Shown: positions 32,863-40,336 of the stretch, one piece after another
Layout of the letters: every line of letters begins with the position of its first letter
Numbering within the stretch: position 1 is the first letter of the stretch
Source: Pseudorhizobium xiangyangii
GTDB taxonomy: Bacteria > Pseudomonadota > Alphaproteobacteria > Rhizobiales > Rhizobiaceae
Direction of reading: 5' to 3'
Length of the DNA stretch: 47,643 nucleotides
NCBI RefSeq assembly: GCF_020531965.1
Contig: NZ_JAJAWH010000031.1
Location: 1 to 47,643 of the forward strand
Notes under the pieces: generated by a model
What the model saw: only the letters and a program-made list of their open reading frames with translations
Databases searched by the model: none
What the model was told of the DNA's origin: nothing
Translations under genes and position numbers: made by a program

Positions 32863-34233
32863 CTATTCCACGAATTCGACACTGACACCGGGCTTCACCA
32901 TCTTGGCGAGTTCGGTGGCGTCCCAGTTCGTCAGGCGGATGCAGCCGTGACTGTTGGTCTTGCCGATCTTTGACGGTTCGGGGGTTCCGTGGATGCCGTA
33001 GCTGGGCTTCGACAGCGCGATCCATACCGTGCCGACCGGACCATTCGGGCCCGGAGGGATCTGCAGGATCTGGTCGTTGTTGCCCTGCTTGAAGTTGATT
33101 TTCGGATTGTAGGTATAGCCCGGATTGAGCGCCACGCGTTGGACCGAATGGGTGCCGGTCGGCGAGGGCGTGTCGGTCGAGCCGATCGTGGCGGGATAGG
33201 CAGCAACCAATCCGCCGTCCTCGCCATAGGCGAAGATCTGCCTCTTGCTCTTGTCGGCGACGATGCGGCTTACGCTGCCGGTCTTCGGCTGGGCCGGATT
33301 GATGACTTTGATCGTAGTGCCGGGAATGGAGAAGTCGGCGTTCGGATTGAGCGCCTTCAGGTAGTTTTCGTCCATGTGGAACTGTTCAGCGAGCTTTTCG
33401 CTCGTCGATGTGTAGGACATGGCCGGCAACTGTGCCTTGTGGGCGTAGTCATCGGGAATGGAAGCGACAAAGGGGCCGGCCGCATCAGCGGCCGTGATCG
33501 TGTAGTCGACGATGGGCAGGCCGCCGGAATAGGCCAGCCGTTGCATGATGTCTTCGGAATTGTTCGGGTCGAGCGTCTCGCCGGTCATTTCCTGCCAGGC
33601 GGCAATCGCCTTGTTGACGTTGTCACCGAGATGACCGTCGATCACGCCGGGCGAAATTCCTTCGCGGTCGAGGAAAACCTGGAGCGCGGCGATTTCCGCC
33701 TGCGGCTTTCTGGTGACGGCGATGATCGGAGTTTCCGGCTCGAGCGCGCGTCCCGGCTCCTGGTCGGGAGAGATGGCGGCGTAGTCATCCTCGGCGCCCG
33801 GGGCGTTGGGATAGGGCTGCTCCTCGAGCGGAAGCCGGGTGATCGATCCGGGTCCCGGGACTGAGCCGGTAAACTCGCCGGGTTCGCCCGGGCGATATTC
33901 GCGGTAGTCGCGATACTCGGCCGTGTCACGATGGCGGCGATAGTCGCTGGGCGGCGGCGGGTAGCGGTCGATGCTGCGCTGATTGTAGGATTCGCGGTGC
34001 ATCTCCGTGGCAACCACGTTACCATAGTGGTCGATCAGGACGCGCCGTCCCGATCGATCCCGGCTGATCACGACCTCGTCCTGTTCTGGAATGTAGTCGA
34101 GGATACTGCCGTCAGGAGCAACCAGCATCGTGTCGGACGCATAAGGATCATAGATCGCCTGCGCCGAGGCTGGCGAAATCCCATGGGTCGCGAGGAGCAC
34201 AAGTCCCACACTTGCAGTAAAAAAGCGCTTCAC
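32863..34233 (-). CDS. L,D-transpeptidase with SPOR-like linker, PG-binding-like and LysM-like segments
   Basis: A 456-residue exported cell-wall enzyme of the YkuD family. Residues 1 to about 25 form a signal peptide (MKRFFTASVGLVLLATHG, then SPASAQA). A polar Arg/Tyr/Pro-rich linker (about 75-150) follows, then a peptidoglycan-binding-like helix pair (ALQVFLDREGISPGVIDGHL), a LysM-like segment (SEKLAEQFHMDENYLKALNP), and the YkuD domain with the catalytic C431 in HGTPEPSK...NSHGCIRL. Such enzymes make 3-3 crosslinks or attach proteins to peptidoglycan; rhizobia rely on several. I start at GTG 34233, which gives an exact signal peptide and has GGTGG upstream; an open extension to ATG 34284 would bury it. 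Confidence 0.88.
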   Translation of the reverse strand: MKRFFTASVGLVLLATHGISPASAQAIYDPYASDTMLVAPDGSILDYIPEQDEVVISRDRSGRRVLIDHYGNVVATEMHRESYNQRSIDRYPPPPSDYRRHRDTAEYRDYREYRPGEPGEFTGSVPGPGSITRLPLEEQPYPNAPGAEDDYAAISPDQEPGRALEPETPIIAVTRKPQAEIAALQVFLDREGISPGVIDGHLGDNVNKAIAAWQEMTGETLDPNNSEDIMQRLAYSGGLPIVDYTITAADAAGPFVASIPDDYAHKAQLPAMSYTSTSEKLAEQFHMDENYLKALNPNADFSIPGTTIKVINPAQPKTGSVSRIVADKSKRQIFAYGEDGGLVAAYPATIGSTDTPSPTGTHSVQRVALNPGYTYNPKINFKQGNNDQILQIPPGPNGPVGTVWIALSKPSYGIHGTPEPSKIGKTNSHGCIRLTNWDATELAKMVKPGVSVEFVE

Positions 34234-34357
34234 GTTGCCACCGATTCCTAATTTGACGTATTCGACAATTGCCAAGGTGATCAAAACGTTCCGACCCGTG
34301 CGTAGAACACCACAGACAAGGTAAATTTGACGCTAGTGTGAAAAAGGTGAATTCGTC

Positions 34358-34417
34358 ATGAACGCGACGTTAAACTTAGATCACGTTCTGGTAACAGATT
34401 CGCGTTTCAGGGAGTGA
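34358..34417 (+). CDS. Possible 19-codon leader ORF before the DUF4432 gene
   Basis: ATG at 34358, preceded by AAAGG at about the right distance, opens MNATLNLDHVLVTDSRFRE and stops at TGA 34415-34417. The stop sits inside the GGGAGTGA that should be the ribosome site of the next gene, so ribosomes ending here could couple to or hinder its translation. No clusters of one amino acid suggest attenuation. This may be chance. Confidence 0.25.
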   Translation: MNATLNLDHVLVTDSRFRE

Positions 34418-34426
34418 AAAATTGAA

Positions 34427-35266
34427 ATGAAAGCCTTTTCCGCAGCTGTCGGCCCTCGTTTGCTCCTCGATGAAAGTTCGGTTCTCGACATCGGCTCATG
34501 CTTCGTCGGTGATGTCGATATCGCGCCAGGCCGGGCCATCCCCGACGACGGGGACCCGCGCATCGATCACTCGCTGGAAGGCTTCCTCTTCACCTGTGGG
34601 CCGGATCACATACGCCATCCCGAGCCTATTGCCGGTCGAAAGGACGGAAAGAAATATCCGCTGCACGGATCGTTCTCGTCGCACGCAGCCGACGTGGTGT
34701 TCTGGGATGTTCAGGACGGCAGTGCGGAGTGCCGGGCGAAGGTTCCGGTCAATCTCGCCGATGGAGGCAAGGCGCTGCTCGAGCGCCACTGGCGAATCGA
34801 CGGCGAAACCGGCGAGACCTGCCTGACCGACAGGGTCACCAACGCCGGGGCCAAGCCGTTTCCACCCGTCCAGATGTATCACATGAATATCGGCGCCTGG
34901 CTCTTCGACAACAACGTCAAGCTGAAGGGTCTGATGCTGGAGAGCGGCGGCATGCCCTGGAACTTCGGTGAGAACCCGGGTGGCGTTTTCTGCGTCCCCG
35001 CGGTGACGGACGGGGCATCCTGGGCGGAGGTCAGCCTTGGCCCGATCGCAGCCGTCGGTGGCGCCACGTTGAAAGTAAAGTTTCGCACCGACACGCTTCC
35101 CCATCTGCAGGTCTGGCGCAACCAGCAAGAGCCGGCCCATGTGCTTGGCATCGAGCCTGTTTCGCACCGCTGGGTGAGCCGTCAGGAACTGGCGGAAAAT
35201 GGCGAGCTTTCAATGCTGAAACCGGGAGAGAGCATTGATTATGCTCTGCGCTTCTCCTTCGTCTGA
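34427..35266 (+). CDS. DUF4432 (aldose 1-epimerase-like) protein
   Basis: A 279-residue protein with the beta-sandwich pattern of the aldose-epimerase superfamily in its DUF4432 branch. Suggestive segments are GKKYPLHGSFSSHAADVVFW (the HG...H of the sugar pocket), LLERHWRIDGETGETCLTDRVTNAG, VQMYHMNIGAWLFD and the C-terminal GIEPVSHRW followed by LKPGESIDYALRFSF. The sugar and reaction are unknown. The start at 34427 follows GGGAGTGA with a rather long spacing of about 11 bases. It is the first gene on + after the divergent L,D-transpeptidase, and the DUF442 gene follows 71 bases later. Confidence 0.7.
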   Translation: MKAFSAAVGPRLLLDESSVLDIGSCFVGDVDIAPGRAIPDDGDPRIDHSLEGFLFTCGPDHIRHPEPIAGRKDGKKYPLHGSFSSHAADVVFWDVQDGSAECRAKVPVNLADGGKALLERHWRIDGETGETCLTDRVTNAGAKPFPPVQMYHMNIGAWLFDNNVKLKGLMLESGGMPWNFGENPGGVFCVPAVTDGASWAEVSLGPIAAVGGATLKVKFRTDTLPHLQVWRNQQEPAHVLGIEPVSHRWVSRQELAENGELSMLKPGESIDYALRFSFV

Positions 35267-35337
35267 CCACCGTCATCGATTGACGCTTCGGCGGCAGCGG
35301 CGTAATGGACTTGCCACATCCAAGCCGGAGGAAAGCC

Positions 35338-35676
35338 ATGGACATCCGTCAGATCAACGATGAATACGCCGTCGCGGGCCAGATCACCGTCGAGGAGCTG
35401 GACGAGATCAAGGCGATGGGGTTCAAGTCGATCGTCTGCAATCGGCCGGACGAGGAAGAGCCCGGTCAACCGAGCTTTGCGGAGATCGCCGCCAAGGCCG
35501 AAGAACTCGGCATCGAGATCAAGCATGTACCGGTCGGCCGCATGGGCGTCGACGCAGATGCCGTGAACGGCATGGTCGATGCGCTCGACGAGTTGCCGCG
35601 GCCCATGCTCGGTTATTGCCGCTCGGGCGCCCGTTCCACGACGATCTACGAAAAAAGCCAGCATCTGCGCGGCTGA
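35338..35676 (+). CDS. DUF442/TIGR01244 phosphatase-like protein
   Basis: A 112-residue protein of the DUF442 family, related to dual-specificity phosphatases and found alone or fused to beta-lactamase-like sulfur dioxygenases. The active-site loop is LGYCRSGARST with C94, and the conserved start IRQINDEYAVAGQIT and IVCNRPDEEEPGQP are seen. In this family the cysteine may bind phosphate or persulfide; the biological substrate is unknown. No sulfur dioxygenase gene is next to it. ATG 35338 has GGAGGAAAGCC directly upstream; the open extension from 35305 is rejected. It is followed 66 bases later by a RidA gene. Confidence 0.82.
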   Translation: MDIRQINDEYAVAGQITVEELDEIKAMGFKSIVCNRPDEEEPGQPSFAEIAAKAEELGIEIKHVPVGRMGVDADAVNGMVDALDELPRPMLGYCRSGARSTTIYEKSQHLRG

Positions 35677-35742
35677 GACCTTCGCCACCGGTCGGTTGTC
35701 ACGGCCGGTATCTCCACGCTCGAACCTTTTTCAGGAGTATCC

Positions 35743-36084
35743 ATGAGCATCAAGCGCATCGAAACCGGCGCCCGCATGAGCGGTGCCGTCGTCCACGGCA
35801 ACACCGTCTACCTGGCCGGCCAGGTCGGTGAAGGCGAAACCGTGAAGGAACAGTGCGAATATGCGCTGCGTGAAGTCGATCGTCTTCTGGCTGTTGCCGG
35901 AAGCGACAAGTCGAAGATCCTGCAGACGCTGATCTACCTCTCCGACATGTCCTATTTCGCGGAAATGAACGCGGCTTGGGAAGCCTGGATCGATCCGGCG
36001 AACACGCCTGCTCGCGCGACCAGCGAAGCCAAGCTTGCTGCGCCGAAGTACAAAGTCGAGTTTACCGTAACAGCTGCACTCTAA
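35743..36084 (+). CDS. RidA-family protein
   Basis: A 113-residue RidA/YjgF/UK114 protein. The first strand VHGNTVYLAGQVGEG, the helix EQCEYALREVDRLLAVAG and the active-site strand NTPARATSEAKLAAPKYKVEFTVTA are typical; the arginine in PARAT matches the catalytic arginine that activates water to deaminate reactive enamines and imines. RidA proper limits damage from 2-aminoacrylate made by PLP enzymes; subgroups differ in substrate and this one is not assigned. ATG 35743 follows TCAGGAGTATCC. It may be cotranscribed with the DUF442 gene. Confidence 0.88.
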   Translation: MSIKRIETGARMSGAVVHGNTVYLAGQVGEGETVKEQCEYALREVDRLLAVAGSDKSKILQTLIYLSDMSYFAEMNAAWEAWIDPANTPARATSEAKLAAPKYKVEFTVTAAL

Positions 36085-36133
36085 GTGCTGGAAAGGCGGG
36101 GTCGGCGTGGCCGGTCCCGCACCCGCTTCCTGA

Positions 36134-36259
36134 CTAGCTTGCCTCGCCGGGTGTAAGGCCGACGAAGTAGAAGGCAGTCAGAGCGAGCGCGATCAGGGAG
36201 ATGACGATGACGAACATCGTCATTCCGCCGAGAGCTTTGCGTTTGGTATCGTTTGCCAT
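36134..36259 (-). CDS. 41-residue single-pass membrane peptide
   Basis: A short frame that standard minimum lengths miss: MANDTKRKALGG, then a hydrophobic stretch MTMFVIVISLIALALTAFYF, then VGLTPGEAS and a TAG at 36134-36136. The basic N-terminus followed by about 20 apolar residues is the layout of a small inner-membrane protein with N-terminus inside. ATG is at 36259. The ribosome site is weak (ACGGCTC), and the hairpins at 36262-36298 lie immediately upstream. It follows the thiamine-diphosphate enzyme gene by 57 bases on the same strand. Function unknown; it may be a fourth gene of that operon or independent. Confidence 0.6.
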   Translation of the reverse strand: MANDTKRKALGGMTMFVIVISLIALALTAFYFVGLTPGEAS

Positions 36260-36261
36260 GA

Positions 36262-36298
36262 GCCGTTAACGGCCGGACAGATGATCTGTTCCGGCCGT
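36262..36298 (-). terminator. Overlapping hairpins after the thiamine-diphosphate enzyme gene
   Basis: GCCGTTAACGGC (36262-36273) is a perfect palindrome and overlaps a longer hairpin in which ACGGCCGGACAGAT (36269-36282) pairs with ATCTGTTCCGGCCGT (36284-36298) with one bulge. The two share bases 36269-36273 and exclude each other. There is no T run, so the structure could end the operon imperfectly or control the small gene after it. Confidence 0.5.
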
Positions 36299-36316
36299 CG
36301 CACATGGCTCGTCCCG

Positions 36317-37966
36317 TTACATCTTTTCTCTGATCTGGGTGAGCGTCTTGGCCGGCGTGATGGCTTCTGCATCGAGTTTCACCTCGATGATTGCCGGCTT
36401 GCCGCTTGCGCGGGCACGCTCGAAGGCCGGACCGAAGTCGGCGGTCTTCTCCACCAGTTCGCCATGCCCGCCATAGGCCTTGGCGAAAGCGACGAAATCC
36501 GGATTAACGAGATCGGTCGCGCTGACACGGCCCGGATAATCCCGTTCCTGATGCATGCGGATCGTTCCGTAGGTGCCGTTGTTCACCAGAACGGTGATGA
36601 GGGGCAGGTTGTAGCGCACGGCGGTGATGAACTCCTGGCCGTGCATCATGAAGCAGCCGTCGCCTGCAAAGCAGATAACCTCGCGTTCGGGGAAAAGCTG
36701 CTTGGCCGCCACAGCCGCCGGCAACCCATATCCCATGGAGCCCGAGGTGGGTGCGGCTTGTGTGTTGTACTTCCGGAATCGGTGGAAGCGATGCACCCAG
36801 GTGGCGTAGTTGCCTGCGCCGTTGGTAAAGATCGCGTCATCCGGCGTGTTCTCTTCGATCCAGTCCATGATCGGTCCCATCTGAACCTGGCCCGGACCGG
36901 TCCGTGGTGGTGTCGACCATTTCAGATACGCATCGTGCATCGCCGACTTGCGCTCGGCCCAGAGCGGTGCCGCCGGCGGTTCGAGATGCTTGAGTGCGGC
37001 GCTGAATTCGGCCGGCGCCGCACAGATTGCGAGATCCGGGCGATAGATGCGTCCAAGTTCGCCGGCGTCCGGGTAGATATGGACCAGCTTCTGCTTGGGG
37101 TAGGGGATGTCGATCAGCGTGTAGCTGGAGGACGGCATTTCCGACATGCGGCTGCCGACGAGCACGAGCAGGTCGGCTTCCTTGATCTCCTTGGCGAGTG
37201 CCGGGTTGATGCCGATGCCCACATCGCCCGCGTAGGACGGGTGGAGATGGTCGAACAGCATCTGGCGGCGGAAGGAGCAGCCGACCGGAACCTTGAAGCG
37301 GCTGGCGAACGTCTGGAAATCGGCGACGGCCTCTTCGCTCCACCGCGTACCCCCGATGATGAACATCGGCCGCTGGGCCTGCTTCAGAAGCGCATCGAAT
37401 GCCTGCATCTGGCTCGGGCCGGGATGGGCCTCCACGGGCATGTAATGCTGCGCTGCCGGTACTTCGACCTCTTCCACGAGCATGTCTTCCGGCAACGTGA
37501 GGACGACCGGGCCGGGGCGGCCGGAGGTGGCAATAGCAAAGGCGCGCGTGACGAATTCCGGGATGCGGCGTGCGTCGTCGATCTCGCCGACCCATTTGGC
37601 GAACTCGGTGAAGGCGCGTCGATATTCCACTTCCTGGAAGGCTTCGCGTTCACGCGCGTCGCGCTGGACCTGGCCGATGAAGAGGATCATCGGAATGGAA
37701 TCCTGGCGGGCGATGTGAAGGCCTGCCGAAGCATTCGTGGCGCCGGGACCACGGGTCACCATGCAGATGCCCGGTTCACCGGTCAGCCGGCCCCAGCAAT
37801 CCGCCATCATCGCCGCGCCGCCTTCCTGGCGGCAGACGAGGACGTCGATGCCTGTATCGTAGAGCGCGTCCAGCACGGCGAGGTAGCTTTCTCCAGGCAC
37901 ACAGGAAATGCGCTTCACGCCATTTGCCTGCAATGCCTCGACGATCAGTTGGCCCCCGGTCTTCAT
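36317..37966 (-). CDS. Thiamine-diphosphate enzyme, acetolactate synthase-like
   Basis: A 549-residue enzyme of the pyruvate-oxidase/acetolactate-synthase superfamily. The activating glutamate is E48 in CRQEGGAAMMAD, the thiamine-diphosphate/magnesium motif starts at GDG 435-437 and ends with NN 462-463, and three domains (Pyr, middle, PP) are seen. It is not a clear housekeeping IlvB: no small-subunit gene is adjacent and the central region lacks the usual FAD-binding pattern as far as I can judge. Candidate reactions are decarboxylation of a 2-oxo acid or of an acyl-CoA. ATG 37966 follows GGGGGGAC and overlaps the CoA-transferase stop (ATGA), so both products may act in one pathway. Confidence 0.85.
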   Translation of the reverse strand: MKTGGQLIVEALQANGVKRISCVPGESYLAVLDALYDTGIDVLVCRQEGGAAMMADCWGRLTGEPGICMVTRGPGATNASAGLHIARQDSIPMILFIGQVQRDAREREAFQEVEYRRAFTEFAKWVGEIDDARRIPEFVTRAFAIATSGRPGPVVLTLPEDMLVEEVEVPAAQHYMPVEAHPGPSQMQAFDALLKQAQRPMFIIGGTRWSEEAVADFQTFASRFKVPVGCSFRRQMLFDHLHPSYAGDVGIGINPALAKEIKEADLLVLVGSRMSEMPSSSYTLIDIPYPKQKLVHIYPDAGELGRIYRPDLAICAAPAEFSAALKHLEPPAAPLWAERKSAMHDAYLKWSTPPRTGPGQVQMGPIMDWIEENTPDDAIFTNGAGNYATWVHRFHRFRKYNTQAAPTSGSMGYGLPAAVAAKQLFPEREVICFAGDGCFMMHGQEFITAVRYNLPLITVLVNNGTYGTIRMHQERDYPGRVSATDLVNPDFVAFAKAYGGHGELVEKTADFGPAFERARASGKPAIIEVKLDAEAITPAKTLTQIREKM

Positions 37967-39168
37967 CGTTTGTCCCCCCTGTTTTCCATGTCTTGCAGTT
38001 CCGCCAGAACATCGGCGGTATGCTCTCCGAGCTTCGGGCTCGGGCGGTGATATTGAAGTGGCGTCTCGGACAGCACGATCGGGCTGCGGACGCTCGGGAT
38101 CATCGTGCCATCGGCGGCCTCGAGCTCGATACGCAGCTCGCGCGCCTTGACCTGGGGATCCTCGAACATCTCTTCGATCGAGTTGATCGGCCCCGCCGGC
38201 ACGGCGTTTTCGCCGCAGGCGCCGAGAAGGTCCGTCTTCGTCCATTTTTCTGTTTCGCCCAGCACGATCCGGCGGACATCGACGCGGTTGGCAACACGCG
38301 CCTTGTTGGTGGCGAAGCGCTCGTCGTCGGCTATCGCTTCCATGCCCAGGATGCGGCAGAAGCGACGGAACTGACCATCATTGCCGACCGCCAGAATGAT
38401 GTGCCCATCCTTTACCGGCACGACTTCATAGGGGCTGATGTTCGGATGGGCGTTGCCGAGCCGCATCGGTGCGGTGCCGGAGATCAGGTAGTTCATGTTC
38501 TGGTTGGCGAGGACCGCCGACATGACGTCCAGCAAGGCCATGTCGACCATCTGGCCTTCGCCGGTCTTCATGGCGTGGATGAGCGCAGCCTGGATGGCGG
38601 TGACGGCATAGATCCCGGTGAATATGTCGGCGATCGCCACGCCAGCCTTCATCGGCTGTCCCTCGGTCTCGCCGGTGATCGACATGAAGCCCGACATGCC
38701 CTGGACGATGTAGTCGTAACCGGCGAGGTTGGCATAGGGGCCGTCCTGGCCGAAGCCCGTGATCGAGCAGTAGACAAGCTTCGGATTGATGGCCTTCAGG
38801 CTGTCGTAGTCCAGCCCGTATTTCTTCAGTCCGCCGAGCTTGAAGTTCTCGATCACCACGTCGGCCGTCGCGACGAGGCGGCGAACGATCTCCTGGCCAT
38901 CCTCCGTTTTCAGGTCGACGGCGATGGAGCGCTTGCCCCGGTTCGTCGCGTGGTAATAGGCGGCGGAGAGGTTCTCCCCGTCTTTGCCTTCGACGAAGGG
39001 CGGTCCCCAGGCGCGGGTGTCGTCGCCGCCCTCGGGATTCTCGACCTTGATGACGTCGGCGCCCATGTCGGCCAGCATCTGGCCGGCCCATGGTCCGGCA
39101 AGCACCCGAGCCAGCTCGATGACGCGGATGCCGGAAAGGGGCGGTTTCTTGGATTGGATCTGGGTCAT
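37963..39168 (-). CDS. Class III (CaiB/BaiF) CoA-transferase
   Basis: A 401-residue member of the CaiB/BaiF family, which moves CoA between carboxylic acids. N-terminal LSGIRVIELARVLAGPWAGQMLADMGADVIKVE-type start and R21/G25 pocket are seen; the catalytic aspartate is probably D181 in AIADIFTGIYAV. The substrate acid is unknown. ATG 39168 has only a weak site; the frame is open to 39549, but that lies inside the EamA transporter gene. It starts 11 bases after the transporter stop and overlaps the thiamine-diphosphate enzyme start, so the three form one operon. Confidence 0.9.
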   Translation of the reverse strand: MTQIQSKKPPLSGIRVIELARVLAGPWAGQMLADMGADVIKVENPEGGDDTRAWGPPFVEGKDGENLSAAYYHATNRGKRSIAVDLKTEDGQEIVRRLVATADVVIENFKLGGLKKYGLDYDSLKAINPKLVYCSITGFGQDGPYANLAGYDYIVQGMSGFMSITGETEGQPMKAGVAIADIFTGIYAVTAIQAALIHAMKTGEGQMVDMALLDVMSAVLANQNMNYLISGTAPMRLGNAHPNISPYEVVPVKDGHIILAVGNDGQFRRFCRILGMEAIADDERFATNKARVANRVDVRRIVLGETEKWTKTDLLGACGENAVPAGPINSIEEMFEDPQVKARELRIELEAADGTMIPSVRSPIVLSETPLQYHRPSPKLGEHTADVLAELQDMENRGDKR

Positions 39169-39179
39169 GGTGCTCTGGT

Positions 39180-40187
39180 TCAGGGTGCGACGCTGACGTC
39201 GGCGGAGGTGACGGGTTTGGATGCAACGCGGCGCTCGCGCCAGATGATGTAGAGGCCGGAACTGACGATGATGGAGATGCCGAGCCATTTCATCGCGTCG
39301 GGGAAATCGCTGAAAACGAGCCAGCCGAACAGCGTCGCGGAGACGATCTCGAAATACTGGATGGGCGCCAGCACGGAGGCGGGGGCAACGCGGTAGGCAT
39401 AGACGGCCAGAATGCCTGAGAAGGCGGCAAAGAAACCGACGCCGACCAGCCAGCCGAAGACCATGGCGTCCGGCAGCGAAGGAGCGAGGAAGCCGATACC
39501 CGTCCAATCGCCGAGGAGGAGCAGCAGTGCGCAGATAGGCATGCCCCACAGGGCCATCTGGAACTGCATGGACCAGGGGTTTTCACGCGGTGCCAGCGCG
39601 CGCGTCATCATGGCGAAGATCGCGACGCAGAATGCCGTTACGACCGGCAGAAGCGCCACGTAACCGATTTCCTGGAAGCTGGGGCGGATGACGATCATCG
39701 CCCCCACGAAGCCGACGGCGCAGGCGGTGTATCGGCGCCAGCCGATGATTTCCTTGAGGAAAATGCTGGAGAGCACGGTCAGGATGATCGGTTCGACAAA
39801 GAAGATGGCGATGGCATCTGCCACCGGCATGACAGCCAGCGTGGCGACAAAGCAGATCATCGACAGGGTAATGATCGCGGCCCTGATGGCGTGATAGAAA
39901 CTCATGCGCCAGGAGAAGTTCCGCCACAGCCCGTTCCAGAGAATGATGGGCAGCATGAACAGTGCCTGGAAGACGAAACGAGCCGCCGTGATCATCGTCG
40001 GCGACGTGGTGTGGGTCGCCAGCTTGGCGAAAATATCGATCAGGGGCGCGGCCAGCATTGCCAGCAACATCAACAGCAGGCCGTTCACAATGCCTGCCGC
40101 TGGCACAGAGGAGGCCGGTACAGACGGGGCAGGGGTAGAGGGTGAAAGAGCGGATGGGGTGGCCAGATTGCCGGCTGGTGAGGTCAT
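39180..40187 (-). CDS. EamA/DMT-family transporter
   Basis: A 335-residue inner-membrane protein of the drug/metabolite transporter superfamily: two EamA repeats, about ten hydrophobic segments in all (from VNGLLLMLLAMLAAPLIDIF onwards), with PVADAIAIFFVEPIILTVLSSIFLKE as the end of repeat one and ILAPIQ-type ASVLAPIQYFEIVSATLFGW in repeat two. A Ser/Pro/Ala-rich tail of about 30 residues precedes the first segment. Members export or import small metabolites; here the substrate might be the acid handled by the next two genes. Start is ATG 40187; GTG 40196 in frame is an alternative. First gene of the operon. Confidence 0.85.
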   Translation of the reverse strand: MTSPAGNLATPSALSPSTPAPSVPASSVPAAGIVNGLLLMLLAMLAAPLIDIFAKLATHTTSPTMITAARFVFQALFMLPIILWNGLWRNFSWRMSFYHAIRAAIITLSMICFVATLAVMPVADAIAIFFVEPIILTVLSSIFLKEIIGWRRYTACAVGFVGAMIVIRPSFQEIGYVALLPVVTAFCVAIFAMMTRALAPRENPWSMQFQMALWGMPICALLLLLGDWTGIGFLAPSLPDAMVFGWLVGVGFFAAFSGILAVYAYRVAPASVLAPIQYFEIVSATLFGWLVFSDFPDAMKWLGISIIVSSGLYIIWRERRVASKPVTSADVSVAP

Positions 40188-40291
40188 GCTTGCCACTCTT
40201 GCGAAACGCCGCGCATCCGATGCCGCTGCAGTGTCCTATGTATACTCAAGTACCTGTTGGATGGCACATGATGAAATGTCATTACTTCATT

Positions 40292-40336
40292 CCGTTTAAG
40301 GTGTGGCCGTTTAAGGCGTGACCGCCTCAGGCGTGA
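40292..40336. repeat. Three tandem 15-bp units at the hydrolase gene end
   Basis: CCGTTTAAGGTGTGG, CCGTTTAAGGCGTGA and CCGCCTCAGGCGTGA lie head to tail at 40292-40306, 40307-40321 and 40322-40336. On the - strand they encode the hydrolase tail TPEAV and then TP-stop: the units differ where GAG became TAA. This suggests slippage duplication with the stop arising inside the second unit. Confidence 0.7.

Noticed and set aside
36317-39168. Oxalate degradation pair (formyl-CoA transferase and oxalyl-CoA decarboxylase)
   Set aside because: The CoA-transferase is a generic CaiB/BaiF protein and the thiamine enzyme reads closer to acetolactate-synthase-like proteins; I could not support the specific assignment.
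37963-39549. Longer CoA-transferase of 528 residues
   Set aside because: The extension lies within the EamA transporter gene, is Arg/His-rich and unlike the family.
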